Source: Deltaproteobacteria bacterium (GTDB lineage Bacteria > Desulfobacterota > Syntrophia > Syntrophales > UBA5619). Taken from it: a DNA stretch of 21,153 nucleotides. The DNA lies in the NCBI GenBank assembly GCA_026388345.1, contig JAPLJY010000162.1, positions 1 to 21,153 of the forward strand, read 5' to 3'. A program made the translations under genes and the position numbers. The notes under the pieces are model-generated. The model saw nothing but the letters and a program-made list of their open reading frames with translations, was not told where the DNA came from and did not search any database. The first letter of the stretch is position 1. Each line of letters starts with the position of its first letter. Below, piece after piece: positions 1-8,527 of the stretch.

Positions 1-721
1 TCCCTCCCTAAAATACGCTGTAAATGACGCAAGGGAAGTCTATCGTTACCTGATCGAAGTGAACCGGGTTCCGAAAGATCATATTTGGCTCCTCCTTGAC
101 GAAGACGCAACCCTGGATCGCATTCGCAGCGCTCTGGGAACGCAACTGCGGAGGAAAGCGGGGAAGGAGGATATGGTAATCATTTACCTGGCGGGGCATG
201 GGGCTACCGAGAAAGATGCCTCCAGCCCGGACGGGGACGGGCTGGAAAAATATATTCTTCCCCACAACGCCGATCCTAAGGATTTATACGCATCCGCCAT
301 ACCCATGGGAGAAGTTTCCCGGATCTTTCAACGGATCAGTTCTGAAAAATTGGTCTTCCTCAGCGATACCTGTTACAGCGGGGCGAGCGGAGGAAGAACG
401 ATTCTTGCGTCGGGAGCCAGGGCAAATGTTTCCGGCGCTTTTTTGGACAGGCTTTCCCAGGGGAAGGGCAGAATGATCATTGCCGCCAGTGACGCCAATC
501 AGGTGAGCGCCGAAAAAGACGAACTCAAACACGGAGTCTTCACCTATTACCTGTTGGAGGGGCTCGGCGGCAAAGCAGACTTTGATGGGGACGGGGTCAT
601 CACGCTGGATGAGATATACCGCTATGTTTCCATCAAGGTTCCCCAGGCGACCGGTCAGGACCAGCATCCCGTTAAAAAAGGGGAAATGACGGGTGATATC
701 ATCCTGGGCGTCGTGAAATAA
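1..721 (+). CDS. Caspase-family (peptidase C14) protein, 5' partial
   Basis: The reading frame is open from base 2 to the stop at 719-721, so the N-terminus lies outside the window and the GTG at 59 is internal. Upstream residues read as the start of a caspase fold, including an N-D-A motif. The catalytic dyad is visible: His at 197-199 in YLAGHG and Cys at 371-373 in LSDTCYSG, with a Gly/Ser-rich stretch after it. Near the C-terminus, bases 578-613 encode an acidic loop DFDGDGVITLDE, an EF-hand/dockerin-like calcium-binding loop, followed by the Q-x-P tail common in bacterial caspase homologues. Members are cysteine peptidases, many Arg/Lys-specific and calcium-dependent (metacaspase-like). 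In bacteria they occur in signalling, programmed death or defence. The partner domain cannot be seen, so the role is unknown. It converges on the DUF169 gene. Confidence 0.88.
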   Translation, partial: PSLKYAVNDAREVYRYLIEVNRVPKDHIWLLLDEDATLDRIRSALGTQLRRKAGKEDMVIIYLAGHGATEKDASSPDGDGLEKYILPHNADPKDLYASAIPMGEVSRIFQRISSEKLVFLSDTCYSGASGGRTILASGARANVSGAFLDRLSQGKGRMIIAASDANQVSAEKDELKHGVFTYYLLEGLGGKADFDGDGVITLDEIYRYVSIKVPQATGQDQHPVKKGEMTGDIILGVVK

Positions 722-959
722 CCGTAAGCCGGGTCACCCTCCGGAACGGATTGAACGCGGCAATCCCCCCTTCCATTTCGCATCGGAAGTGAAAGATAGA
801 TACGCAAGTCAGCGGTTATCTGATGTGGATAGGAGCAGGAATCCTTATCTTTTGGTTCATGGCCATGAGTAAATGGTTAGGATTCTTATCGCGAAATGAA
901 CGATTTCACGCCGGGACTTCCTTCCTCCGGGCGATGGATACGTTGCCTCAAGGCTGCGT
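722..959. other. Convergent intergenic region, no gene supported
   Basis: This 238-bp stretch separates the stop codons of the caspase gene and the DUF169 gene. Short frames here lack a convincing ribosome site or recognisable product. An imperfect GC-rich inverted repeat (909-916 with 926-933, one mismatch) could be a weak terminator for the minus-strand operon, but there is no T-run after it. I see nothing else. Confidence 0.5.
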
Positions 960-1829
960 TCACCGGGAAGAATGGTCGGATTTCGCAAAAGAATCGGGTG
1001 AACACTTGGACCTCTTCGCTGCGAGGAGTTCCTGCCAGGTGCGGCGCTGGAGGAACGACCCCTCCACATTTGCCTCCATCTCCCGGAACAGGGTGAACGG
1101 CATGGCGAAACTGAGGAGGTTGTCGCCGAGTTGCTTGCGGATGTAGACCCGGGCGGAGAGGTCGGTCAGCCCCACGACGGCCCGCGGCCGCTCCGATTTC
1201 GCCTCGCTATAGGGATAAATGCCGATCGTCTGACAACCGGCGGCGTAGGGAATGATCACATTTTCGTTGTCCCCGCGGCCGTAATTCGCCAGGACGACGA
1301 GGGCGGATAGCTCGTCCGGGTCGGCAAAAAAGATCACCGTCTGCGGCGGTTCCTTTTCGGGATCGACGTCGGCGAGCGGCCGGAAGACGACATAGCGCTT
1401 AGGGATCTGCGTGATGGGGAGCGCCTTGAGGAAGCGCTTCACCAATTCCGGCGACCCGATATGGCGCTCGCCGTGGATGAAGTTGTCGTAGGCCTCGCCC
1501 CGCAGGAAAGGCTTGACCTGCTCCGCCACGGCGGGCCCTTTCGCCCATCCCTCGATGCCGGAAGAGAGAAAGTGGCAGAATCCCTCCTCGCCGCCTGGGA
1601 AGTTCTTGTACTGCTCCCCGAAGCCCATCCCGACCCCGCCGCCGATGCAGCCGAAGGTCTTCACGTCACAGGCCGCCGGCCGCCCCTTGGCGGCGGAGGC
1701 GGTAAGCCACATGACGCAGCCCCAGCGGCCCTCCTGGAACTGCATTGCCCCTTCGGGCTTCTCGTCGGACCAGATCAGCGCGATGGGGGGATGTTTTGTC
1801 TCGATGGCTTGAGCGATTCGGCTTTCCAT
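960..1829 (-). CDS. DUF169 family protein (COG2043-like)
   Basis: The 289-residue product matches the DUF169 family as I know it. It has an N-terminal P-P-I-A segment, a Cys-containing Gly-rich stretch (GCIGGGVGMGFGE, around residues 60-72), a central RPL segment, a G-C-Q motif near residue 197, and conserved Gly/Arg positions in the C-terminal half. The family is of unknown biochemical function and is frequent in anaerobic Archaea and Desulfobacterota; its Cys and Gly-rich motifs suggest a cofactor or metal site, but I know of no proven reaction. The ATG at 1829 follows a GGAGGA ribosome site. It is the last gene of the eleven-gene minus-strand run, 73 nt after the dehydrogenase stop, with no promoter seen between. 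The last ~20 residues are polar and may be a poorly conserved tail. Confidence 0.85.
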   Translation of the reverse strand: MESRIAQAIETKHPPIALIWSDEKPEGAMQFQEGRWGCVMWLTASAAKGRPAACDVKTFGCIGGGVGMGFGEQYKNFPGGEEGFCHFLSSGIEGWAKGPAVAEQVKPFLRGEAYDNFIHGERHIGSPELVKRFLKALPITQIPKRYVVFRPLADVDPEKEPPQTVIFFADPDELSALVVLANYGRGDNENVIIPYAAGCQTIGIYPYSEAKSERPRAVVGLTDLSARVYIRKQLGDNLLSFAMPFTLFREMEANVEGSFLQRRTWQELLAAKRSKCSPDSFAKSDHSSR

Positions 1830-1902
1830 AATGTCATTCCTCCGTGAAGTAATCCAAATCGATCCTTTTCCTATCGATGGGATTGTCGGGAAGAATCAGC
1901 GA

Positions 1903-2940
1903 TTATCCCATTACCACCACCACCTTGACGGCCTGGCCGGCCGGGTCCAGCAGGATCTCAAAACCCGACTGCAAGTCCTCCAGTCTGACGCGATGTGTGA
2001 TCAGGGGCTTCAGATCCAGACGGCGCTGATCGAGCAGGACCAGGGCGTCCTGGAAGTCCCAGTTGTACCCCTGGGAACCGAGCAGGGAGATCTCCTTTTG
2101 CACGAAGAGGTTGACCGGCAGGCACGCAGGGGATACTTCGAACAGGCCAAGCAGCGTCGCCGTCCCCCCTTTACGCAGGGACTCGAGCGCCTGCCTGAGC
2201 GTCATCTCCATGCCGACGGCCTCGTAGGCCTTGTCCACGCCGATCCCATCGGTCTCGGCGAGGATTACCTCCCGGGCGTCCTCCCGGCGGTTGTGGACGG
2301 CGCGGCAGGCGCCCAGTTCCAATCCCTTCCGAAGCCGGAAATCATCGACATCGATGATGAACGTCCGGCCCCCGGAGGCCTGCCTCAGCAGCATCGTCAC
2401 GAGGAGCCCGATGGCCCCGGCGCCGAACACGGCGCACGTCTCTGCCAGGCGGACGCCGCTTTTCTTCACGGCGTGCAGGGCCACGGAGAGCGGCTCGACC
2501 AGGGCGCCCTCCTCATAGGAGAGGCCAGCGGGCAGACCAAAGACGCGATCCTCGTGGGCGACGAAATAGGGGGTGAAGGCGCCCTGTCCCCTGCGGTACT
2601 GGAAACTGATGTTCAGGCAGAGGTGGTAGTCGCCGCGGCGGCAGGGATTGCACCGGCCGCAGGCGATCACCGGCTCGACGGCGACCCGGTCGCCGTTTTT
2701 GACCTTCGTCACGGCAGGGCCGGTCTCGATCACCAGGCCGGCCAGTTCGTGTCCCACGCTGACGGGCAGCGGGGCGAAGGGGTGCTTCCCCTTGAAGATG
2801 TGGAGATCGCCTCCGCAGATCGATGCGGCCTTGACACTTAGGCGCACCTCCAGTGGGTCGAGATGGGCCCGTTCGTACGATCGGAACTCGATCACGCCGG
2901 GGGCGGTCACGAAGGCCATCGGATAGCTCTTTTCCACCAT
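1903..2940 (-). CDS. Zinc-dependent medium-chain alcohol/polyol dehydrogenase
   Basis: A 345-residue MDR superfamily enzyme, full length for the family. Catalytic zinc ligands are Cys42, His64-Glu65 (GHE) and Glu149. The structural-zinc lobe has Cys94, Cys97, Cys100 and Cys108. A Rossmann motif (GAGAIG, residues 173-178) is followed by a beta-strand ending in Asp (I-I-D-V-D-D), which favours NAD(H) over NADP(H). Overall it resembles sorbitol/threonine dehydrogenase-type enzymes that oxidise a secondary alcohol of a polyol, sugar acid or hydroxy acid. Exact substrate cannot be read. The ATG at 2940 has GGAGG six bases upstream, and that ribosome site overlaps the end of the crotonase gene, whose stop is one base away, so the two are translationally coupled. 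It probably does a redox step in the operon's catabolic route. Confidence 0.93.
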   Translation of the reverse strand: MVEKSYPMAFVTAPGVIEFRSYERAHLDPLEVRLSVKAASICGGDLHIFKGKHPFAPLPVSVGHELAGLVIETGPAVTKVKNGDRVAVEPVIACGRCNPCRRGDYHLCLNISFQYRRGQGAFTPYFVAHEDRVFGLPAGLSYEEGALVEPLSVALHAVKKSGVRLAETCAVFGAGAIGLLVTMLLRQASGGRTFIIDVDDFRLRKGLELGACRAVHNRREDAREVILAETDGIGVDKAYEAVGMEMTLRQALESLRKGGTATLLGLFEVSPACLPVNLFVQKEISLLGSQGYNWDFQDALVLLDQRRLDLKPLITHRVRLEDLQSGFEILLDPAGQAVKVVVVMG

Positions 2941-2941
2941 G

Positions 2942-3769
2942 TCAGTCCTCCGTCAGGCTGTTCACATTAAACCGCGGCGGCCTCTTCTCCAGAAAGGCCT
3001 GCCTCCCTTCGGCGGCGTCGGTGCCGCGGCCGGTCTTGACGCGCAGATCCTGCTCCAGGGCCAGGCCGGTGCGGATCCCCTCATGGAGGCCCACGTTCAC
3101 GCACCGCTTGGTGGCGGCGGTGACCGTTCCCGGAAACGAGGCGATCCCTTCGGCCAGATCGAGCGCTTTTTCGACCATGTCCCCGTCCGCAAAGACGTAC
3201 TCGACCAAACCGTAAGAGAGGGCTTCGGCGGCGTCGATGACCCGGCCGGTCAGCAGCAGGTCCAGGGCTCGGCCGCGACCAACCAGGCGGGGGAGACGTT
3301 GGGTGCCGCTGCCCGAGGCGAAGGCGCCTACCTTGACCTCCGGAAAACCGAAGCGGGCCGACGCGGATGCCACGCGGATATCGCAGGCCAGGGCCAGAAC
3401 CGCCCCGCCGCCCAAGGCGTGGCCGTTGCAGGCGGCGATGACCGGGAAACGGGCATCTTCGATCGCCTGGTTCAGTCCGGCCTCCCAGTAATCGTTCTCC
3501 AAAAGCCATCCCACGTCCTGGCTGAAATCGCGGATATCCGAACCGACCGAAAAGGCCCTGCCCATGCCGGTCAGCACCAGGCAGCGGATGGACGGATCGG
3601 CCTCCAGCCGCCGCAGGGCGGACCAGAGGGCTCGCTTGACGGTATGGCGCAGTACGCCGAGCGGCTCGGAGATGATCGCGGCGAGGGCGACCCCTTCCCG
3701 CGGACGGGTCACCCGGATAGCGTCCGCCTCTTCGGCGGGGCATGGAATTCCCGAACGGTGGTCAGTCAT
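2942..3769 (-). CDS. Enoyl-CoA hydratase/isomerase (crotonase) family protein
   Basis: The 275-residue protein has the crotonase fold signatures: an oxyanion-hole segment GRAFSVGSDI (residues 70-79), the second segment NGHALGGG (115-122), and F-P-E at 142-144 followed by G-T-Q-R-L. Compared with rat enoyl-CoA hydratase, the glutamate of the second segment (Glu144 there) is Val124 here, while the other catalytic glutamate (Glu164 there) is kept as Glu144. That pattern fits a crotonase doing isomerisation, hydrolysis, C-C cleavage or another reaction rather than plain hydration. The start ATG overlaps the CoA-transferase stop as ATGA (3766-3769), with AGGAAAGGA upstream. It acts in the cytoplasm, presumably on the CoA thioester made by that transferase. 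Confidence 0.92.
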   Translation of the reverse strand: MTDHRSGIPCPAEEADAIRVTRPREGVALAAIISEPLGVLRHTVKRALWSALRRLEADPSIRCLVLTGMGRAFSVGSDIRDFSQDVGWLLENDYWEAGLNQAIEDARFPVIAACNGHALGGGAVLALACDIRVASASARFGFPEVKVGAFASGSGTQRLPRLVGRGRALDLLLTGRVIDAAEALSYGLVEYVFADGDMVEKALDLAEGIASFPGTVTAATKRCVNVGLHEGIRTGLALEQDLRVKTGRGTDAAEGRQAFLEKRPPRFNVNSLTED

Positions 3770-5361
3770 TGGCGTGTCCTTTCCTGAAGACGGGCGGGCA
3801 CATGGCAGGGTGGCTTACCCAGGAGGTCCGCCGCCAGCCCCATCGGCTTATCGAGGAAGAGCCGCCGGTCCATTTCCTTCAGATCGCCGGCGATCCGGGG
3901 GCGGAAGTCCATCTGCGCCAGGATGTCGCGCTCCAGGTCCACACCCGGGGCGATCTCGACCAACTCGATCCCCCCGGGTCCGCGCCTGAACACCCCCCGC
4001 TCCGTGACGTACAGGGCCTCCTGCCCCCGCTCCTCGGCGAAGGGGCCGCTGTATGAGATCTGCTCGATTGTTTGGGTGAACTTGTGAAACCCGCCCTCCT
4101 TCAGGATCCGGGTCACCCCGTTCTCCCAGACGACGTTCAGCCCGCCGGCGGTAAACGTCCCGCTGAAAATGACCTTCTTGGCGTTCTGGCTGATGTTGAT
4201 GAATCCGCCTACGCCGATGATGCGGCCGTTGAAGAGGCTCACGTTGACGCTCCCCCGGGGGTCCACCTGGGCGAAGGAGAGGAAGGCCAGGTCAAGGCCG
4301 CCGCCGTCGTAGAAGTCGAACTGGTAGGGCTGATCGACGATCGAGGTGTAATTCACTGCCGCGCCGGCGTCCGCGGAAGGGGCCCCGCCGATCAGCCCCT
4401 GTTCGTTGGTCAGCACGATCCGCTCCAGGATGCCCTCCTCGGCGGCGATGTTGGCGATCCCGGTGGAGACCCCCGAGCCGAGGTTGCAGACGGCGTCCGG
4501 GGCCAGCTCCAGGGCCGCCCGGCGGGCGATCACCTTGCGGGGATCGAGCGGCAGCGGGGTGATTTCGGAGAGAGGCACGTGCAGTTCGCCGGCATAGGCC
4601 GGGGAGTAGTCCATCAGGTAGGTTTGGCGCTGACCGGGGTCGACAACAACCAGATCGACGAGCATGCCGGGGATTTTGACCTGCCTGGAGGGAAGCGAGC
4701 CGCGCTCGCCCAGGCGCGCCACCTGCACGATTACGATGCCCCCCGACCGGCGTGTCGCCTGGGCCATGGAGAGCATCTCGCCGAAGACGGCCTCGCGTTC
4801 CATCGTCACGTTGCCGTCCCCATCGGCGGTGGTGCCTCGCAGGAAGGCGACATCGACGCTGTAGGGCTTGTAGAAGAGCCACTCCCTTCCGGCCATGGTC
4901 GTCAGCTCGACCAGGTCCTCATGGGCGCAGGTGCTCTGCCGGCCCCCGCCCAGGCGCGGATCGACGAAGGTATGCAGGCCGACATGCGAAAGCAGGCCCG
5001 GCCGTCCGGCGGCCATCTCGCGCATGAGCTGGGAAAGGGCACCCTGCGGCAGCGTGTAGGCCTCGACGGTGTCCTGCTCGGCCATCTTCTGGATCGCCGG
5101 GCTGTTGACCAGCGCGGCGGTGACGATGCGCTTGAGCAGGCCGGGATAGGCCAGCCGGCCGACCCCCTGGCTGACGTTATCGCCGATGCCGACGGGGTGC
5201 AGCAGCGTGATGCGGTTCGGCCGGTCCTCCTTCAGGTAGCGCTGTTCCAGGGCCACGATCAACGCCTCGGGAACGGCATGGCCACCCCCCGAACCGCCGA
5301 TCAGGAGGGTATCGCCGTCATGGATGTAGCCGACGGCCTCTTCAAAAGATACAACCTTCAC
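3766..5361 (-). CDS. Family I acyl-CoA:carboxylate CoA-transferase (YdiF/propionate CoA-transferase-like)
   Basis: A 531-residue single-chain transferase, the length expected when alpha and beta subunits are fused. The N-terminal half has a glycine-rich segment [13 protein letters not shown] (residues 22-34). The C-terminal half has [10 protein letters not shown] around Glu320, where family members carry the catalytic glutamate that forms a glutamyl-CoA intermediate. It would move CoA from a donor thioester (acetyl-CoA, for example) to a carboxylic acid without ATP. It starts with GTG at 5361 behind AAGGAG, and that GTG overlaps the flavoenzyme stop as GTGA. It overlaps the crotonase gene by four bases. 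This tight triplet suggests activation, reduction and crotonase chemistry on one acid. Acid specificity is unknown. Confidence 0.93.
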   Translation of the reverse strand: MKVVSFEEAVGYIHDGDTLLIGGSGGGHAVPEALIVALEQRYLKEDRPNRITLLHPVGIGDNVSQGVGRLAYPGLLKRIVTAALVNSPAIQKMAEQDTVEAYTLPQGALSQLMREMAAGRPGLLSHVGLHTFVDPRLGGGRQSTCAHEDLVELTTMAGREWLFYKPYSVDVAFLRGTTADGDGNVTMEREAVFGEMLSMAQATRRSGGIVIVQVARLGERGSLPSRQVKIPGMLVDLVVVDPGQRQTYLMDYSPAYAGELHVPLSEITPLPLDPRKVIARRAALELAPDAVCNLGSGVSTGIANIAAEEGILERIVLTNEQGLIGGAPSADAGAAVNYTSIVDQPYQFDFYDGGGLDLAFLSFAQVDPRGSVNVSLFNGRIIGVGGFINISQNAKKVIFSGTFTAGGLNVVWENGVTRILKEGGFHKFTQTIEQISYSGPFAEERGQEALYVTERGVFRRGPGGIELVEIAPGVDLERDILAQMDFRPRIAGDLKEMDRRLFLDKPMGLAADLLGKPPCHVPARLQERTRQ

Positions 5362-6830
5362 GGGTGTTTCTCCTTGCTTGGGGCTTTGATCCGCTTGAGC
5401 TGTTCGTATTCGGGACGTTGCTTGTAGAAGTCATCCAGCGGGTAGCAGCCGGAGACCAGGCCGCAGCGCGGGGCGGTGGTGCAGTCGCTGAAGGTGCGGC
5501 AGATGCGCGTCCTGTCCAGCGGCCTGCCGGCCAGCACATCGGCGGGCATCTCCGGGTAGGCCAGCACCATGCGGCCCAAGCCCACGAAATCGATCATTCC
5601 CTGGCGGACCGCCGCCTGGGCGACGTTCGGCAGCCATTCCTGCAGGTAGGTATAGGCCGATCCGACGATCGCCATGCCGCCGGGGACGCGCTTTTTCAGT
5701 TCGGCGCACAGGTGGATGTGACGCGCCACGCCAGTTAGCGGGTCTTCGGGGGGCAGGTAGCCGTCGCTGGGCGGGAAGTAGGCCGGCCGCATGGTGTGCG
5801 GATTGTAGTAAGGGCTGCCGGCGGAGATGTTGACCAGGTGGATATCCAGATCCTTGAGCAGTGTGAGGAATTCCACCGTCTCTTCGACATTCGGCCGGCC
5901 CGGGTGCCGGGGGTCGCCGCCGAAGGCAAAGGGATATTGGCCGCTTTCATCCCGGAATTCCACCATCCGGCCGGTGCCGTCCTCGCCGCGACCAAAGGGC
6001 GGGAAATCGAAGGCGCTGACGCGCACGCCGATCCGCAGGTCGGGACAATCCCGGTGGATGCCGGCGACGATCTCCCGCAGGAAACGGGTGCGGTTCTCAA
6101 AGCTGCCGCCGTAGCGCCCCGGGCGGGAATAGGCGCTCAGGAACTCGTGGCCCAGATAGCCGTGGCAGTGCTTGATATCCACGAATTCGAAGCCGATCGT
6201 CCGGGCGCAACGGGCGGCCAGCACATAGCAGCCGATCAGATCGTCGATCTCGCCGTCGGTCATCACCGGCAAATCCGGGGGGGTGCGGTAGATCGCCTCG
6301 ATCGGGGGATGGTGGTAGAGGATCTTGGGCTCGAGTTTCTTTTTGTCGTTCGGGCGGCAGAAGCGGCCGGAATGGGTCAGTTGGAGGCCGATCATCAGGT
6401 CATCGTCCGTGCCGAAATGCGCCCGGTGTTCATCGACCAGTGAGAGGCGGAGCTTTTCCATCTCGGTCATCGTCTGATCGATGATCATGAGCTGGTTGGG
6501 GTTGGCGCGTCCGTCGGGCCGCACGGCGGCGGCCTCGCCGCCCCAGATGAGCTTGGCGCCGCTCAGGCCGAAATTGCGCCAGCGGCGGAAGGTCAGGTCC
6601 GTCGGCTTGCCGTCTCGTGTCCCGTCCCATCCTTCCATGGGCTGGATGCAGAACCGGTTGCCGATCGTGCGGCCGTCGCCGAATCTGTAAGGCCGGGCCA
6701 GGGAGCCCTCCGGGGCGCGGGTCACCTCCCCGTCGAAGGGGAGGTTGATCTTCAGAGAATGGAGGTATTCAAGGAAGGATTCGGCCGTCTTGAAACGGAC
6801 CATGCGGGGATAGGGTTTTGCCATGACCAT
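5358..6830 (-). CDS. NADH:flavin oxidoreductase, Old Yellow Enzyme family, single TIM-barrel with Cys cluster
   Basis: The FMN TIM barrel is clear: an N-terminal [10 protein letters not shown] segment, H-S-G-R, the active-site stretch [15 protein letters not shown], then Y-G-G-S-F-E-N-R. Four cysteines at residues 444, 450, 456 and 462 form CX5CX5CX5C and probably hold a 4Fe-4S cluster, as in 2,4-dienoyl-CoA reductase-like OYEs, although those use CX2CX3CX11-12C. The usual first His of the H-G-A-H-G-Y motif is Lys here. The protein ends soon after the cysteines, so the C-terminal FAD/NAD domains of dienoyl-CoA reductase and BaiH-type enzymes are absent. I chose ATG 6830 (490 residues, AAGG five bases upstream, 23 nt after the preceding stop) over 6944, which would overlap the upstream gene by 91 bases. 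Likely role: reduction of a C=C bond conjugated to a carboxyl or thioester. Confidence 0.92.
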   Translation of the reverse strand: MVMAKPYPRMVRFKTAESFLEYLHSLKINLPFDGEVTRAPEGSLARPYRFGDGRTIGNRFCIQPMEGWDGTRDGKPTDLTFRRWRNFGLSGAKLIWGGEAAAVRPDGRANPNQLMIIDQTMTEMEKLRLSLVDEHRAHFGTDDDLMIGLQLTHSGRFCRPNDKKKLEPKILYHHPPIEAIYRTPPDLPVMTDGEIDDLIGCYVLAARCARTIGFEFVDIKHCHGYLGHEFLSAYSRPGRYGGSFENRTRFLREIVAGIHRDCPDLRIGVRVSAFDFPPFGRGEDGTGRMVEFRDESGQYPFAFGGDPRHPGRPNVEETVEFLTLLKDLDIHLVNISAGSPYYNPHTMRPAYFPPSDGYLPPEDPLTGVARHIHLCAELKKRVPGGMAIVGSAYTYLQEWLPNVAQAAVRQGMIDFVGLGRMVLAYPEMPADVLAGRPLDRTRICRTFSDCTTAPRCGLVSGCYPLDDFYKQRPEYEQLKRIKAPSKEKHP

Positions 6831-6853
6831 CGATACCTTTTTTTTGGGCAACC

Positions 6854-7666
6854 TCAACGGTCGACCTGTTTCATGTAGGCTGCGCTTTCCTTGGCGATCT
6901 TCTCGGCCCCGTACTTGAAATCGAAGGCCTCGACGCAGAGCCACCCGTCGTACCCCGCTTCACGAAGAGCCGCGATGATCGGTTCATAGCGAATCTCGCC
7001 CATGCCCGGTCCCAGCAGGTTGGGGTCGTTGACGTGGAAGTGGGTTAGGTGCCTCGCCGATTCCCGGATGATCTGCGGGATCGGCTTGTACTCATAGCTC
7101 ATGGCCTTGACGTCCAGCTGCAGGCGGAAATTGGGGTGAACGATCCGCTCGATCAGCTCCACGGCGTCGGCGGCACACGTGAGAAAATCGGTTTCGCGCG
7201 TGCTGAGGGGCTCGATCGCGAGTGTCACGCCGCGCTTTGCCGCAGACTCCAGACAAGGCGTAAAGACCTCCGCTGCGTACCCCATCGCCTGCTCGCGCCT
7301 CACGCCGGGCAGTAAGCTCCGCTGCCTCGGCGAACCGATCACCATCACCTTTCCGCCCAGGTCGGCGCAGAGGTTGACGAGCTCGATGAAATACCCGGCC
7401 GTCGCCTCGCGGATCGTCGCATCGGGGTGAGTGATATGGAATCCCGGCGGTTTTGCCAGTAGCCAGTGCAGGCCGATGATCTCAAGTCCCCGGGACTCGG
7501 CCGCCGCCCGCAGTTGGGCCCGCTGTTGAGGCGTGATCCGCTCCGCGCGGTCGGCCAGCGTGAAGGGCGCCACCTCGATGCCCCGGTAGCCGGCTGAGCG
7601 CACAAAATCGCAGACCCGATCCCAGGACCAGTTTTCGAACAGCTCGTTGCAGATGGCCAGTTTCAT
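6854..7666 (-). CDS. Sugar isomerase/epimerase, xylose-isomerase-like TIM barrel
   Basis: The 270-residue protein matches the AP-endonuclease-2 / xylose-isomerase-like TIM barrel family. Four metal ligands are recognisable at the ends of beta strands: Glu152 (A-I-E-P-L), Asp185 (L-Q-L-D-V), His211 (H-F-H-V-N-D) and Glu246 (C-V-E-A-F). These are the same positions I recall for the Mn-binding residues of D-tagatose 3-epimerase. The substrate-binding Arg that follows His211 in ketose 3-epimerases is missing (N-L instead), so a plain ketose epimerase is unlikely; relatives also include inosose dehydratase and 3-dehydroshikimate dehydratase. Start ATG 7666 has GGAGGGAG upstream. It lies in the operon 99 nt after the SDR gene. 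Inferred role: isomerising or dehydrating a keto-sugar or keto-acid intermediate. Confidence 0.88.
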   Translation of the reverse strand: MKLAICNELFENWSWDRVCDFVRSAGYRGIEVAPFTLADRAERITPQQRAQLRAAAESRGLEIIGLHWLLAKPPGFHITHPDATIREATAGYFIELVNLCADLGGKVMVIGSPRQRSLLPGVRREQAMGYAAEVFTPCLESAAKRGVTLAIEPLSTRETDFLTCAADAVELIERIVHPNFRLQLDVKAMSYEYKPIPQIIRESARHLTHFHVNDPNLLGPGMGEIRYEPIIAALREAGYDGWLCVEAFDFKYGAEKIAKESAAYMKQVDR

Positions 7667-7765
7667 TTCGTGTCTCCCTCCGGCTTTCAGACGGATTTCT
7701 CAGACGGGTTCCAGGGGTCTGGACGGAAATCCCGGGAAAGCGGCCTCATCCCGGTCTGATGCGGA

Positions 7766-8527
7766 TTACAGCCGACGCAGATGAAACCCGCTGTCCACGT
7801 TGATGACTTCGCCGGTGGATAACGGGAAAAAATCCTGGGCAATGGCGACCACCGCGCGTGCGACCTCTTCCGGTTCGCCCCAGCGCGCAATCGGTGTCAG
7901 CCCCTCGGCGATCATGCGGTCGTATTTCTCCCATACGGGGCTGGTCAGATCGGTGCGGATGAAGCCGGGACGCACCTCGTAAACGTTGATTCCGCACTCC
8001 GCCAGGCGGTGGGCGAATAGTGCGGTCATCATCCCCATGCCGGCCTTGGAGAGGCAGTACTCGCCGCGGCTCGTGCTGCTCGTGTAGGCGCTCAGCGAGC
8101 CGATGTTGATGATCCTGGCCTGTCCGCTCTTGAGCTCGATCATCCGGCGGGCGACAAGCTGGGTGAGGAAGAACGGACCCTTGAGATTCGTCGCCATCAC
8201 CTCGTCGTAACTGGTTTCGGTCATTTCAAGCAGATCCACCCGCCGTCGTGGCCCCATCGCGGCATTGTTCACGAGGAGATCGAGCCGCGCGAACGCCTCC
8301 AGTGTCTGCGCGACCAGGCGCGCGCGGTCCGCCGCATCCGCGATATCGGCCTGCACGACGATGCCGCTCCCCCCGACGCTTTCCACCAGTTTCAGTGCTT
8401 CTTTGGCTGCGTCCGCGTTCGTGTGATAGTTGACGACGACACGCCACTTCTCTTTCGCCAAGGCGACCGCGATCGCGCGCCCAATGCCGCGCGCGGCACC
8501 CGTGATCAGTGCGACTTTTTCATTCAT
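7766..8527 (-). CDS. SDR family NAD(P)-dependent oxidoreductase (FabG/KduD-like)
   Basis: A classical short-chain dehydrogenase of 253 residues. It shows the TGAARGIG cofactor motif (residues 9-16), the N-N-A-A motif near 87-90, and the catalytic tetrad Asn114, Ser144, Tyr157, Lys161 (YCLSK). The frame begins with ATG at 8527, overlapping the end of the GH88 gene by eight bases, with AAGGTGAAGG before it. Next to an unsaturated glucuronyl hydrolase, the attractive guess is a KduD-type enzyme reducing the diketo-uronate released by that hydrolase. However, FabG-like sequences are promiscuous and no KduI, KDG kinase or aldolase is present here. Treat the substrate as unknown; cytoplasmic oxidoreductase is secure. 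Confidence 0.93.
   Translation of the reverse strand: MNEKVALITGAARGIGRAIAVALAKEKWRVVVNYHTNADAAKEALKLVESVGGSGIVVQADIADAADRARLVAQTLEAFARLDLLVNNAAMGPRRRVDLLEMTETSYDEVMATNLKGPFFLTQLVARRMIELKSGQARIINIGSLSAYTSSTSRGEYCLSKAGMGMMTALFAHRLAECGINVYEVRPGFIRTDLTSPVWEKYDRMIAEGLTPIARWGEPEEVARAVVAIAQDFFPLSTGEVINVDSGFHLRRL

Noticed and set aside
823..1146. 107-residue plus-strand frame after the caspase gene
   Set aside because: No ribosome site, no recognisable motif, and its 3' half is antisense to the DUF169 gene.
4072..5427. 451-residue open frame on the plus strand
   Set aside because: It is antisense to the family I CoA-transferase, which has conserved motifs and a proper start; the composition is that of a GC-rich shadow.
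6831..6944. Longer N-terminus for the OYE protein starting at 6944
   Set aside because: It would overlap the upstream gene by 91 bases and the extra 38 residues are Arg-rich and unlike the family; ATG 6830 has a ribosome site and a short gap.
7688..7710. Direct repeat TCAGACGG(A/G)TT in the SDR-isomerase gap
   Set aside because: Two imperfect 11-base copies in a 99-nt gap; too short to separate from chance and no function suggested.
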